Assembly: GCF_003386285.1 (NCBI RefSeq)
Contig: NZ_QPNC01000023.1
Coordinates: 1 to 64,000, forward strand
Length of the DNA stretch: 64,000 bases
Reading direction: 5' to 3'
Source: Nocardiopsis sp. FIRDI 009
GTDB taxonomy: Bacteria > Actinomycetota > Actinomycetes > Streptosporangiales > Streptosporangiaceae
Under the pieces are notes generated by a model. That model did not search any database and was not told where the DNA came from. It saw only the letters and a list, made by a program, of their open reading frames with translations. The position numbers were made by a program, and so were the translations under genes. Positions 55,502 through 64,000 of this stretch are shown piece after piece (positions within the stretch are counted from its first letter, which is position 1; the number at the start of each line of letters is the position of its first letter).

Positions 55502-56169
55502 TGGTCGTCCTCCTCGGACTGCGCGGCCTTGGCAGCACCGGCCGCGTGGGCCAGGAACTCGGCGTAGCCCGCCTCGGTGAAGACCACGTCGTCCGAGTAG
55601 AGGACGTCGTAGGTGTTCACCTGGTCCGCGTCGAGGATGTGGACCTCCTCGAGGTTGCGCAGGGCGCGCCGGTTGTGCTCGTCCTCGCGGGCCAGGACGA
55701 CCAGGACCTTGTCGGACTCGGTCACCTGACGCAGCGCCTTGCGGGCCGTCTGCGTGAGCTTGGTGTCGGCGTCCTCGGCAACGAAGGTGCTGAGGACGTG
55801 GATACGCCCGTGGCGCGCCCGGTCGGAGAGGGCTCCGCGCAGGGCGGCGGCCTTCATCTTCTTCGGGGTGCGCTGGGAGTAGTCCCGCGGCTGGGGGCCG
55901 TGGACCGTGCCGCCGCCGGTGTACTGCGGAGCCCGGATGGAACCCTGTCGGGCCCGGCCGGTCCCCTTCTGGCGGTACGGCTTCTTACCACCGCCGCGGA
56001 CGTCGCCGCGGGTCTTGGTGGCGTGGGTGCCCTGGCGGCCGGCGGCCAGCTGGGCGTTCACGACCTGGTGGATCAGCGGGATGCTGACCTGCTGGGCGAA
56101 GACGCTCTCCGGCAGCTCCACGCTGCCCTTGGCGCCGCCCTCGGGGTTCTTGACCTCGATCTGGGCCAT
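55498..56169 (-). CDS. rplD: ribosomal protein uL4
   Basis: 223 residues: [40 protein letters not shown] and [20 protein letters not shown]. The central loop lines the exit tunnel. In E. coli L4 represses the S10 operon; whether this holds here is unknown. It follows rplC after three bases. Confidence 0.97.
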   Translation of the reverse strand: MAQIEVKNPEGGAKGSVELPESVFAQQVSIPLIHQVVNAQLAAGRQGTHATKTRGDVRGGGKKPYRQKGTGRARQGSIRAPQYTGGGTVHGPQPRDYSQRTPKKMKAAALRGALSDRARHGRIHVLSTFVAEDADTKLTQTARKALRQVTESDKVLVVLAREDEHNRRALRNLEEVHILDADQVNTYDVLYSDDVVFTEAGYAEFLAHAAGAAKAAQSEEDDQ

Positions 56170-56172
56170 GGC

Positions 56173-56823
56173 TTACTTGTCCCCCTTCACAGCGGTGCGG
56201 ACGAGCACCAGACCGCCGTTGGGACCGGGAACAGCACCCTTGACCAGGATGAGACCCTTCTCCGCGTCCACGGAGTGGACGGTCAGGTTCTGGACGGTCT
56301 TGCGCACGTTGCCCATGCGCCCGGCCATCCGCATGCCCTTGAAAACGCGGCCGGGTGTGGCGCAGCCGCCGATGGAACCGGGAGAGCGGTGCTTGCGCTG
56401 CGTGCCGTGCGTGGCGGAGAGACCACGGAAACCGTGGCGCTTCATCACACCGGCGAAGCCCTTGCCCTTGCTCTTGCCCGTGACGTCGACCTTCTGGCCG
56501 CTCTCGAAGCTGTCCGCGGAGATCTCCTGGCCGAGCTGGTACTCGGAGGCGTCCTCGGTGCGGACCTCGACGTAGTGCCGGCGCGGGGTCAGGTCGTGCT
56601 TGCGCAGGTAGTCGCCGAGCGGCTTGTTCACCTTGCGCGGGTTGATCTGCCCGTAGCCGAGCTGGATAGCGGAGTAGCCATCGGTGTCCGGAGTCCGGAT
56701 GCGGCTCACGACGCACGGACCGGCCTTCAGAACCGTCACGGGCACGATCTTGCCCGCGTCGTCGAAGACCTGGGTCATGCCGAGCTTCTCGCCCAGAACT
56801 CCCTTGATCTGCTTGGTGGCCAT
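56173..56823 (-). CDS. rplC: ribosomal protein uL3
   Basis: 216 residues: [40 protein letters not shown] and [21 protein letters not shown]3 initiates 50S assembly and its loop reaches the peptidyl transferase centre. It follows rpsJ after 12 bp. Confidence 0.97.
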   Translation of the reverse strand: MATKQIKGVLGEKLGMTQVFDDAGKIVPVTVLKAGPCVVSRIRTPDTDGYSAIQLGYGQINPRKVNKPLGDYLRKHDLTPRRHYVEVRTEDASEYQLGQEISADSFESGQKVDVTGKSKGKGFAGVMKRHGFRGLSATHGTQRKHRSPGSIGGCATPGRVFKGMRMAGRMGNVRKTVQNLTVHSVDAEKGLILVKGAVPGPNGGLVLVRTAVKGDK

Positions 56824-56835
56824 GTCTGTGCGTCC

Positions 56836-57144
56836 TTAAAGCTTGATCTCGATGTCAACGCCCGCCGGAAGGTCGAGCCGCATGAGCGAGTCGACGGTCT
56901 TCGGCGTGGGGTCGATGATGTCGATCAGCCGCTTGTGCGTGCGCATCTCGAAGTGCTCGCGCGAGTCCTTGTACTTGTGCGGCGACTTGATGACGCAGTA
57001 AACGTTCTTCTCCGTCGGCAGCGGCACCGGGCCCGCGACCTGTGCGCCAGTTCGCGTCACAGTCTCGACGATCTTCTTCGCCGAGCTGTCGATGACCTCG
57101 TGGTCATAGGCCTTTAGCCGAATGCGGATCTTCTGTCCCGCCAT
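56836..57144 (-). CDS. rpsJ: ribosomal protein uS10 (NusE)
   Basis: 102 residues: [40 protein letters not shown] and [21 protein letters not shown]10 also acts as NusE in antitermination. First gene of the S10 operon; the 250-bp gap upstream carries the tuf terminators and presumably the operon promoter, though no strong -35/-10 pair is evident. Confidence 0.97.
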   Translation of the reverse strand: MAGQKIRIRLKAYDHEVIDSSAKKIVETVTRTGAQVAGPVPLPTEKNVYCVIKSPHKYKDSREHFEMRTHKRLIDIIDPTPKTVDSLMRLDLPAGVDIEIKL

Positions 57145-57321
57145 GTGGCCTGTTCGTCCTTCGCTTCAGTGTCCGTAACGGTGTCTGTCCCGGTCACAGA
57201 CGCCCAGGCCCCGGCGGAGACCGCCGTTGTAGCCGTGAGCCCCTATTCCCTTGAGAAACCGCAACAGGGCTTGCCCCTGCGGTGCGTCACCGTCACAGAG
57301 CCCGATGACGTCTTTGGTGGT

Positions 57322-57386
57322 GTGGTGGTCGGGCCGTGCGGACACGGCCCGACCACCACGTTGGGGTGGCGGTTTCGCCACCCCAA
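57322..57386 (-). terminator. tandem terminator hairpins after tuf
   Basis: The first hairpin met by the leftward transcript is TTGGGGTGGCG/CGCCACCCCAA (57361-57386, loop GTTT). The second is a 17-bp perfect stem, GTGGTGGTCGGGCCGTG with its complement (57322-57359, loop CGGA). They are one base apart, 8 bp after the tuf stop. Confidence 0.85.
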
Positions 57387-57394
57387 CCTGGGTA

Positions 57395-58588
57395 CTACTT
57401 GAGGATCTTCGTGACGCGACCGGCGCCGACGGTCCGGCCACCCTCACGGATGGCGAACTTCAGGCCCTCTTCCATGGCGACCGGCTGGATGAGCTGGACG
57501 GTCATCTCGGTGTTGTCACCGGGCATGACCATCTCGGTGCCCTCCGGCAGCGTCACGACGCCGGTGACGTCGGTCGTGCGGAAGTAGAACTGCGGGCGGT
57601 AGTTGTTGAAGAACGGCGTGTGGCGGCCACCCTCGTCCTTGGACAGGATGACGACCTGGCCCTCGAACTCGGTGTGCGGGGTGGTCGTGCCCGGCTTGAT
57701 GACGACCTGGCCGCGCTCGACGTCCTCGCGCTTGATGCCGCGCAGGAGCAGACCGACGTTGTCGCCGGCCTGACCCTGGTCGAGCAGCTTGCGGAACATC
57801 TCGACACCGGTGACCGTGGTGGTCTGCTTCTCTTCCTTGATGCCGACGATGTCAACGGTCTCGTTGACGTTGATGACGCCGCGCTCGATACGACCGGTGA
57901 CGACGGTGCCGCGACCGGTGATCGAGAAGACGTCCTCGATCGGCATGAGGAACGGCTTGTCGGTGTCACGCTCGGGCTCGGGGATGAAGCTGTCCACGGT
58001 GCCCATGAGCTCCAGGACGGAGTTGGCCCACTTCTCGTCGCCCTCGAGGGCCTTGAGCGCGGAGACCTTGGTGACCGGGACGTCGTCGCCCGGGAACTCG
58101 TACTCGTTGAGCAGCTCGCGGACCTCGAGCTCGACGAGCTCGAAGATCTCCTCGTCGTCCACCATGTCGGCCTTGTTCAGGGCGACGACGATGGCGGGGA
58201 CGCCGACCTGGCGGGCCAGGAGCACGTGCTCCTTGGTCTGCGGCATCGGGCCGTCGGTGGCGGCCACGACCAGGATCGCGCCGTCCATCTGGGCCGCACC
58301 CGTGATCATGTTCTTCACGTAGTCGGCGTGGCCCGGGCAGTCGACGTGGGCGTAGTGACGCGCCTCGGTCTGGTACTCGACGTGGGCGACGGAGATGGTG
58401 ATACCGCGCTCGCGCTCCTCAGGAGCGTTGTCGATGTCCTCGAACGGGGTGAACGGGTTCAGCTCCGGGTACGCGTCGTGCAGCACCTTGGTGATAGCCG
58501 CGGTCAGCGTGGTCTTGCCGTGGTCAATGTGACCGATGGTGCCGATGTTGACGTGCGGCTTAGTCCGCTCGAACTTTTCCTTCGCCAC
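57395..58588 (-). CDS. tuf: elongation factor Tu
   Basis: 397 residues. GTPase motifs are [22 protein letters not shown] and NKADM, followed by the two beta-barrel domains ([40 protein letters not shown]). It delivers aminoacyl-tRNA to the ribosome. It follows fusA after 82 bp in the str operon and is followed by two terminators. Only one tuf copy is in the window. Confidence 0.98.
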   Translation of the reverse strand: MAKEKFERTKPHVNIGTIGHIDHGKTTLTAAITKVLHDAYPELNPFTPFEDIDNAPEERERGITISVAHVEYQTEARHYAHVDCPGHADYVKNMITGAAQMDGAILVVAATDGPMPQTKEHVLLARQVGVPAIVVALNKADMVDDEEIFELVELEVRELLNEYEFPGDDVPVTKVSALKALEGDEKWANSVLELMGTVDSFIPEPERDTDKPFLMPIEDVFSITGRGTVVTGRIERGVINVNETVDIVGIKEEKQTTTVTGVEMFRKLLDQGQAGDNVGLLLRGIKREDVERGQVVIKPGTTTPHTEFEGQVVILSKDEGGRHTPFFNNYRPQFYFRTTDVTGVVTLPEGTEMVMPGDNTEMTVQLIQPVAMEEGLKFAIREGGRTVGAGRVTKILK

Positions 58589-58670
58589 TGGATGTCTCCT
58601 AGACGTACAGAGCTATCTGGTGCCCGTTCCCGCGGCCGCGGGAACGGGCTGGTTACGTGTCCGCGAGCGA

Positions 58671-60782
58671 CTACTCGCCGCGGACCTTCGCCACAATTTC
58701 TTGGGCGACAGCGGACGGAACCTCCGCGTAGGAGTCGAACACCATCGAGTAGTTGGCTCGACCCTGCGTGCGGCTACGCAGGTCACCCACGTAGCCGAAC
58801 ATCTCGGAGAGAGGAACCTGGGCCTTGACGACCCGGACGCCGGAACGCTCGTCCATGGACTGGATCTGTCCACGGCGGGCGTTCAGGTCGCCGATGACGT
58901 CACCCATGTAGTCCTCCGGAGTGGTGACCTCGACGGCCATGACCGGCTCCAGGAGCGTGGGCTTGGCGAGCTTGACGGCCTCCTTGAAGGCCATCGAGCC
59001 GGCGGTCTTGAAGGCCATCTCGGAGGAGTCGACCTCGTGGTACTGACCGTCCGTCAGCGTCACCTTGATGCCGACCAGCGGGTAGTGCGCGAGCACACCC
59101 AGCTCGGCGGCCTCCTGGCAGCCCGCGTCCACCGACGGGATGTACTCCCGCGGGATGCGGCCACCGGTGACCGCGTTGACGAACTCGTAGCCGGACGCGT
59201 CGCCGCTCTCGGTCTCGAGGGGCTCCAGGTCGATCTTGACCTTGGCGAACTGACCCGAACCACCGGTCTGCTTCTTGTGCGTGTAGACGTGCCCCTCGAC
59301 CTTCTTGCGAATGGTCTCGCGGTACGCCACCTGCGGCTTACCGATGTTCGCCTCGACCTTGAACTCGTCGCGCATGCGGTTGACGAGCACCTCGAGGTGC
59401 AGCTCACCCATGCCGGAGATCACGGTCTGGCCGGTCTGCTCGTCCGAGGCCACCTGGAAGGAGGGGTCCTCGTCGGCCAGGCGCTGGATCGCGATGCCCA
59501 GCTTCTCCTGGTCGCTCTTGGTCTTGGGCTCGATGGCCACCTCGATGACCGGAGCCGGGAACGACATGGACTCCAGGACGATCGGAGCCGACTGGTCGCA
59601 CAGCGTCTCACCGGTCGTGGTGTCCTTCAGGCCCATGACGGCGACGATGTCGCCGGCGCCGGCCTGGGAGATCTCCTCACGCTTGTTGGAGTGCATGCGG
59701 TAGATCTTGCCGATGCGCTCCTTGCGGCCCTTGAGGCTGTTGAGCACCTGGGTGCCCTGCTCCAGGACGCCGGAGTAGACGCGCACGTAGGTCAGCTTGC
59801 CCAGGTGCGGGTCGCTCATGATCTTGAAGACCAGGGCGGACATGGGCTCGTCGACGCTCGGCTTGCGGGCGAGCTTGGTCTCCTCGCTCTCGTCCTTGGG
59901 GTCGTGGCCCTCGATGGCCTCGACGTCCAGGGGGGAGGGGAGGTAGTCCGTGACCGCGTCGAGCAGGGGCTGGACGCCCTTGTTCTTGAACGCGGTGCCG
60001 CACAGCACCGGCACGGCGGTACCGGCGATGGTGGCGCGACGGATCGCGGGAACGAGCTGCTCCACGGTGGGCTCCTGGCCCTCCAGGTACAGCTCCATGA
60101 TCTCGTCGTCGGCCTCGGCCAGCGTCTCGATGAACTGGTCACGCGCCTCGCGGGCGGCGTCCGCGTGGGTGTCGGGGATGTCGATCGTGTCGTACATCTC
60201 GCCCAGCGCGGCCTCTTCGTTCCAGACGTAGGCCTTCATCCGGACGAGGTCGATGACGCCCTTGAAGTCGCTCTCGGCGCCGATGTTGAGCTGGATCGGC
60301 ATCGCGTTCGCGCCCAGGCGCTCGCGGAACATGTCCACGCAGCGCTGGAACTCGGCGCCGATCTTGTCCATCTTGTTGACGAAGCAGATGCGCGGAACAC
60401 CGTAGCGGTCAGCCTGGCGCCAGACCTGCTCCGACTGGGGCTCCACGCCCTCCTTGGCGTCGAACACGGCGACCGCACCGTCGAGGACACGCAGCGAACG
60501 CTCGACCTCGACCGTGAAGTCGACGTGGCCGGGCGTGTCGATGATGTTGATGGTGTGGTCGTTCCAGTGGGTGGTGGTAGCAGCCGAGGTAATGGTGATA
60601 CCCCGCTCCTGCTCCTCCTTCATCCAGTCCATCGTGGCGGCGCCGTCGTGGACCTCACCCACCTTGTGGGTGACACCGGTGTAGTAGAGGATGCGCTCGG
60701 TCGTCGTGGTTTTACCCGCGTCGATGTGGGCCATGATGCCGATGTTTCGCACCTTGGCCAGGTCAAGCAAAGTCTTAGCCAT
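58671..60782 (-). CDS. fusA: elongation factor G
   Basis: 703 residues. GTPase motifs are [31 protein letters not shown] and NKMDKIG; later domains include [18 protein letters not shown] and the C-terminal [20 protein letters not shown]. It drives translocation. No obvious fusidic-acid change can be judged by eye. It follows rpsG after 39 bp. Confidence 0.98.
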   Translation of the reverse strand: MAKTLLDLAKVRNIGIMAHIDAGKTTTTERILYYTGVTHKVGEVHDGAATMDWMKEEQERGITITSAATTTHWNDHTINIIDTPGHVDFTVEVERSLRVLDGAVAVFDAKEGVEPQSEQVWRQADRYGVPRICFVNKMDKIGAEFQRCVDMFRERLGANAMPIQLNIGAESDFKGVIDLVRMKAYVWNEEAALGEMYDTIDIPDTHADAAREARDQFIETLAEADDEIMELYLEGQEPTVEQLVPAIRRATIAGTAVPVLCGTAFKNKGVQPLLDAVTDYLPSPLDVEAIEGHDPKDESEETKLARKPSVDEPMSALVFKIMSDPHLGKLTYVRVYSGVLEQGTQVLNSLKGRKERIGKIYRMHSNKREEISQAGAGDIVAVMGLKDTTTGETLCDQSAPIVLESMSFPAPVIEVAIEPKTKSDQEKLGIAIQRLADEDPSFQVASDEQTGQTVISGMGELHLEVLVNRMRDEFKVEANIGKPQVAYRETIRKKVEGHVYTHKKQTGGSGQFAKVKIDLEPLETESGDASGYEFVNAVTGGRIPREYIPSVDAGCQEAAELGVLAHYPLVGIKVTLTDGQYHEVDSSEMAFKTAGSMAFKEAVKLAKPTLLEPVMAVEVTTPEDYMGDVIGDLNARRGQIQSMDERSGVRVVKAQVPLSEMFGYVGDLRSRTQGRANYSMVFDSYAEVPSAVAQEIVAKVRGE

Positions 60783-60821
60783 GAGGCTCGTCGTCCCTCG
60801 GTCTGTTCCGATCCAGCCGCT

Positions 60822-61292
60822 TTACCAGCGGTAGTGAGCGAAGGCCTTGTTCGACTCGGCCATCTTGTGCGTGTCCTCACGCTTCTTGACGGCCGCGCCG
60901 AGACCGTTGCTGGCGTCGACCAGCTCGTTCATCAGACGCTCGGTCATGGTCTTCTCGCGACGCTGACGCGAGTAGGAGACCAGCCAGCGCAGGGCCAGCG
61001 TGGTGGACCGGGAGGCGCGAACCTCGACCGGCACCTGGTAGGTCGCGCCACCGACGCGGCGGCTGCGGACCTCGAGCGCGGGCTTGACGTTGTCCAGGGC
61101 GCGCTTGAGAACGACGAGCGGGTCCTGGCCGGTCTTCTCGCGAGCACCCTCCAGGGCGTCGTAGACGACGCGCTGGGCGATGGAGCGCTTGCCGTCGAGC
61201 AGCACCTTGTTGATCAGCTGCGTGACGAGCGGCGAGCCGTAGACCGGGTCGGTGATGAGCTGGCGCTTCGGCGCCGGGCCCTTGCGCGGCAT
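60822..61292 (-). CDS. rpsG: ribosomal protein uS7
   Basis: 156 residues: [40 protein letters not shown] and [21 protein letters not shown]7 initiates assembly of the small-subunit head. It starts two bases after rpsL. Confidence 0.97.
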   Translation of the reverse strand: MPRKGPAPKRQLITDPVYGSPLVTQLINKVLLDGKRSIAQRVVYDALEGAREKTGQDPLVVLKRALDNVKPALEVRSRRVGGATYQVPVEVRASRSTTLALRWLVSYSRQRREKTMTERLMNELVDASNGLGAAVKKREDTHKMAESNKAFAHYRW

Positions 61293-61294
61293 GC

Positions 61295-61666
61295 TTACTT
61301 CTCCTTCTTGGCGCCGTAGTGGCTACGCGCCTGCTTGCGGCCCCGGACACCCTGGGTGTCGAGCGAGCCGCGGACAATTCGGTAGCGGACGCCCGGCAGG
61401 TCCTTCACACGACCACCGCGGACGAGCACGATGCTGTGCTCCTGGAGGTTGTGGCCGATGCCGGGAATGTAGGCAGTGACCTCAATGCCGCTGCTCAGCT
61501 TCACGCGAGCGACCTTGCGCAGAGCGGAGTTGGGCTTCTTCGGCGTAGTGGTGTAGACACGCGTGCACACACCACGACGCTGCGGACTCCCCTTCAGCGC
61601 CGGGGTCTTGTTCTTTGCGACCTTGTCCTGTCGGCCCTTACGGACCAGCTGCTGGATGGTGGGCAC
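61295..61666 (-). CDS. rpsL: ribosomal protein uS12
   Basis: 123 residues: [40 protein letters not shown] and [20 protein letters not shown]. The lysines at 43 and 88, where streptomycin-resistance changes occur, are the normal ones. GTG start. First gene of the str operon, with a leader of about 275 bases after the promoter at 61948-61976. Confidence 0.97.
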   Translation of the reverse strand: MPTIQQLVRKGRQDKVAKNKTPALKGSPQRRGVCTRVYTTTPKKPNSALRKVARVKLSSGIEVTAYIPGIGHNLQEHSIVLVRGGRVKDLPGVRYRIVRGSLDTQGVRGRKQARSHYGAKKEK

Positions 61667-61947
61667 CGCGTCTCCGTCTTCCTCGTGACCTACGCCGGTT
61701 CTCGTAGCCGATATCGCTATTGACCTGCTGGATTTCCCGAATCTTCCCGACCCCCGATGTCGGGCGTGTCGCGCTCGTTCTCGCGCAGGGCGAAGCGGAG
61801 CACACCCGGCCAGGGGCCGTTGATGGAAGGGGGTTCACATGAGCGGCACGCCAGTGCCGAACCTCGGGAGGGTTCAGGCCGCTCCCGGTCGGGCGAAAGG
61901 CGCCGCACACACACGTGTGACCCGTCGACTCACGGGCACAATCACAC

Positions 61948-61976
61948 AGGCTACCGCTCGCCGTGTACACGGTCAA
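61948..61976 (-). promoter_or_regulatory. SigA-type promoter of the str operon
   Basis: On the leftward strand TTGACC (complement of 61971-61976), 17 bases, TAGCCT (complement of 61948-61953). The -35 and spacing are the same as at rplM. Initiation would be near 61941. Confidence 0.8.
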
Positions 61977-62100
61977 AACGGTGTGCGACATGGCGAGTTT
62001 CGATCCTCGCGTAGCCGTGGGTCCCCTCTAGTCTACGCGCTTCGGGGCTTGTTTCGTCCCAGCTTTCCGTGCTGGATGGGGATGTCGTCCCCCACACGGA

Positions 62101-62140
62101 CGGCCGCCCTCCGCCGGACGGGGTCCGGAGAGGGCGGCCG
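62101..62140 (-). terminator. terminator of the repeat-rich membrane protein
   Basis: CGGCCGCCCTC (62101-62111) pairs with GAGGGCGGCCG (62130-62140), with additional CCGGA/TCCGG pairing inside. It lies six bases after the stop codon. Confidence 0.8.
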
Positions 62141-62145
62141 ATGCG

Positions 62146-64000
62146 CTAGAGGACGAAGAAGAAGGCGACCGAGATCACTGTGACCAGGATGCCGACCACC
62201 GCGAACACCGTTCCGGTGGTGATCAGCCCCAGGCCGTCGAGTTGGCCGTTCGACCCGCGGATCGCCCGCTTGGCCTTCGGCCCGGTGACGAACAGCGCCA
62301 CGGCGGCGGTGACCAGACCGATGCCGGGCAGCAGTGAGGCCAGGCCCAGCCACAGGGTGACCAGCGCCCCCCGGTCGGTGTCGGCGAGGAACTCGATGCT
62401 GTCGTAGCCGGGGTAGGCGTCGCCCACCTCACCGCCGGGCGGCCGGTCGTCGAAGCCGGGGAAGTCGCTCGCGATCGGGTCGCGCCGCCGCCGCTGCTTC
62501 GACCGGTCCACCGGCATCCCGTAGTCGGCGGGGGTGAACCCGTCGTCGTAGGCGGACTCCGAGTCCGGCGCCTGCGGACCGCCCGCCTCCTCCGGTGCGG
62601 GCCCCAGGTCCGAGGGCACCCCGGGAGCGGCGGCGCGGGGGGCGTCGTCGTAGCCGTCCGCCGTGTCCTCGTCGTATCCGGTGTCGTGGTACCGGGAGTC
62701 GTACGGCTGCCCGGCGTACCCGTCGTCGGCGTAACCGTCCTCGGGGTAGCCGTCGTCGGCGTACCCCTCGTCGGTGTAGCGGGGGTCGTCGTAGCCGTCC
62801 CCGTAGTCGTCGTAGTCCCCGTCGTCGTAGGCGGGCGCCCCCTGGCGGTCGGCCCCCGGCTCGGGGTCGTCGAAAGAGAGGGCGTCGAACATCTGCGTGG
62901 CGCCGCCGGGCTGCTGGTCCGCGTCGCGGACCTCCGCCTCGTCCTGGGAACGGGCCCGCGTCTGCATCTCGGCGATCGCCCCGAGCGGGTCGTCGGAGGA
63001 GGGAACGGCGGCGGAGAGGGCGCCGGTGTCCGGGTCCTCGGGGTCCGCCCCCCACTCCCGGAACTCGGGTTGGGCCGGGCCGTTCTCACGGCGGCGTCGC
63101 TCGGCCTCGCGCACCGAGTCGGGCAGACGGGCGTCGTCCCGGTCGAACACCCACGTGTTGCCGGTGCCGCCCCCGGGCGGATCCTGCTCGACGGGTGTCG
63201 GGGCGGGCGAGAGTTCGTCGTCGTAACCGTCGGTGGACCGGCCGGTCCACGGCTCGGCGGCCCCCGCGCCGTCTCCGTCCCGGGCCGAAGCCCAGGCGTC
63301 GAGGTCGTCGGTGCGCTCGTCCCACGCCCGGGGACCGCCGGGGTCACCGGAGCGACGGGCGTCCGTGCCCCAGGAGTCGGCACCGAGTTCGTCGTCGGCC
63401 CAGGAGTCCGGAGGCGGGGCCAGGGGGTCCGGACCCTCCGCCGAGGGCATCGGGGGGCGGGGCCCGAGTCCGTCGTCGGTCGGGGCGCCGGGGGTCCAGG
63501 GCTCGTTGGCCGGAGGAGTGCCGGGGGACCACGCCTCGTTGACGCGGTCGAGGGCGGAGTCGGGGGTCCAGGGCCGGTCGGTGGAGGCGCCCTGGGGCTC
63601 GTCGGCACGCGCAGGCTCGGCCGCCCACGGCCGGTCACCCCGGTCATGTGCGTCACCGGTGTCCCACTGCTCATCGGCCGCGGGCGCGGTGGGGTCGGCG
63701 GGAGCGGTACCCGTCCCCCACGGTGCGTCGGCCGACGGCGACGCGGGCTCGGAGGACCACGGCTGGTCGGTCTCGTCGAGCGGCGAAGCAGCGGCCCCGG
63801 AGGACTCGGCGGCCGCACCCGGCGACCACGGCTCGTCATCCCGGTCACCCGCGTTCCACGGCTCACCGCCCAGGGAGGAAGCGGGGTCCGGCGACCACGG
63901 CTGATCGACGGAACCGTCCCGGGACCCGTCGAACGACGGCACGGCGGACCCGGCGGACGGACCGCCCGAAGCCGAGGGCGCACCCGGCGACCACGGTTCA
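62146..64000 (-). CDS. Trp/Tyr-repeat protein with DUF4190-like membrane C-terminus, 5' partial
   Basis: At least 617 residues; the frame is still open at the window edge, so the start is outside. The first part present is an irregular repeat with PW-centred units such as EPWSPGA, QPWSPDP, RPWTPDS and EPWTPGA, spaced about 12-25 residues. A charged middle follows, then an acidic Tyr/Gly/Asp repeat (GYADDGYPEDGYADDGYAG). The C-terminal 85 residues hold two membrane segments (TLWLGLASLLPGIGLVTAAV and GTVFAVVGILVTVISVAFFF), as in DUF4190 proteins. It is probably anchored with the long repeat region in the cytoplasm. The function is unknown. Confidence 0.75.
   Translation of the reverse strand, partial: EPWSPGAPSASGGPSAGSAVPSFDGSRDGSVDQPWSPDPASSLGGEPWNAGDRDDEPWSPGAAAESSGAAASPLDETDQPWSSEPASPSADAPWGTGTAPADPTAPAADEQWDTGDAHDRGDRPWAAEPARADEPQGASTDRPWTPDSALDRVNEAWSPGTPPANEPWTPGAPTDDGLGPRPPMPSAEGPDPLAPPPDSWADDELGADSWGTDARRSGDPGGPRAWDERTDDLDAWASARDGDGAGAAEPWTGRSTDGYDDELSPAPTPVEQDPPGGGTGNTWVFDRDDARLPDSVREAERRRRENGPAQPEFREWGADPEDPDTGALSAAVPSSDDPLGAIAEMQTRARSQDEAEVRDADQQPGGATQMFDALSFDDPEPGADRQGAPAYDDGDYDDYGDGYDDPRYTDEGYADDGYPEDGYADDGYAGQPYDSRYHDTGYDEDTADGYDDAPRAAAPGVPSDLGPAPEEAGGPQAPDSESAYDDGFTPADYGMPVDRSKQRRRRDPIASDFPGFDDRPPGGEVGDAYPGYDSIEFLADTDRGALVTLWLGLASLLPGIGLVTAAVALFVTGPKAKRAIRGSNGQLDGLGLITTGTVFAVVGILVTVISVAFFFVL

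Larger units (their letters stand above)
61667..62145. other. 479-bp str operon leader and promoter region
   Basis: No gene. It contains the long rpsL leader (61667-61940), the str promoter, and, at the right, the terminator of the repeat-rich membrane protein. Short rightward open frames here lack codon bias. A second leftward -10-like TAGACT lies at about 62030-62035, without a clear -35. Confidence 0.6.

Noticed and set aside
58536-61319. Very long open frame on the plus strand opposite tuf, fusA and rpsG
   Set aside because: It mirrors highly conserved genes on the other strand; high GC leaves the antisense frames open. No family motif or ribosome binding site.
62640-62860. Periodic GTAGCCGTC/GTCGTCGGCGTA units that could suggest a CRISPR array
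   Set aside because: Units are short, unequal and in frame with Tyr-Gly-Asp codons of the membrane protein; no unique spacers.

Overview
The window comes from a very GC-rich actinobacterium. GTG starts, one likely TTG start, ATGA/GTGA start-stop overlaps and tight operons are typical of the group. The ribosomal block lacks rpsD between rpsK and rpoA, as in Streptomyces and Streptosporangiales relatives and unlike Mycobacterium. Together with the wall teichoic acid genes and the accessory gene types, this suggests a Nocardiopsis-like organism. That placement is inference; there is no rRNA gene to confirm it.

Left part (1-7865): a leftward cell-wall glycopolymer operon. It runs from a CDP-ribitol synthesis fusion (cytidylyltransferase plus short-chain reductase), through a TagF-like CDP-glycerol/ribitol phosphotransferase and a GT2 glycosyltransferase, to the first 34 codons of a nucleotide-sugar dehydrogenase cut by the window edge. 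A divergent membrane O-acyltransferase with an SGNH domain follows. From 8058 to 9605 a leftward SDR/crotonase pair looks like acyl-CoA oxidation enzymes.

Accessory locus (9596-15956): two divergent operons share a 121-bp spacer. Leftward are an XRE regulator with a TPR-like C-terminus, a SLOG-like nucleotide-binding protein, a Nudix hydrolase broken by one extra base, and a small protein of unknown function. Rightward are an RsbW-like ATP-binding protein, a radical SAM protein with a cysteine-rich tail, an ABC-type AAA ATPase and an APH-like kinase, nearly all translationally coupled. I do not recognise a described pathway; this is the best candidate here for something new.

Inositol region (16767-32328): a leftward myo-inositol catabolic operon, iolC, a Cgl0158-type aldolase, iolB, iolD, iolA, iolE, a sugar-type ABC importer (binding protein, permease, ATPase), iolG and iolH. 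A divergent LacI regulator and a perfect 16-bp palindrome sit at its head. A second iolG-like dehydrogenase diverges from a GntR/UTRA regulator, with a HutC-type palindrome between them. A lone Uma2 nuclease and a ROK sugar kinase follow.

Right part (34369-62145): housekeeping genes. glmM, rplM-rpsI, a rightward proline-rich membrane protein that seems to start at AUC, truA, and then the whole ribosomal-protein region read leftward from rpsL: str (rpsL-rpsG-fusA-tuf), S10 (rpsJ to rpsQ), spc (rplN to infA and rpmJ, with secY, adk and map) and alpha (rpsM-rpsK-rpoA-rplQ). Strong hairpins punctuate this block at the classical operon boundaries. Two good SigA-type promoters (TTGACC, 17-bp spacer, TAG..T) precede rplM and rpsL. 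At the right edge lies the 3' part of a large tryptophan- and tyrosine-repeat membrane protein. No rRNA, tRNA, CRISPR array, insertion sequence or prophage gene was found.
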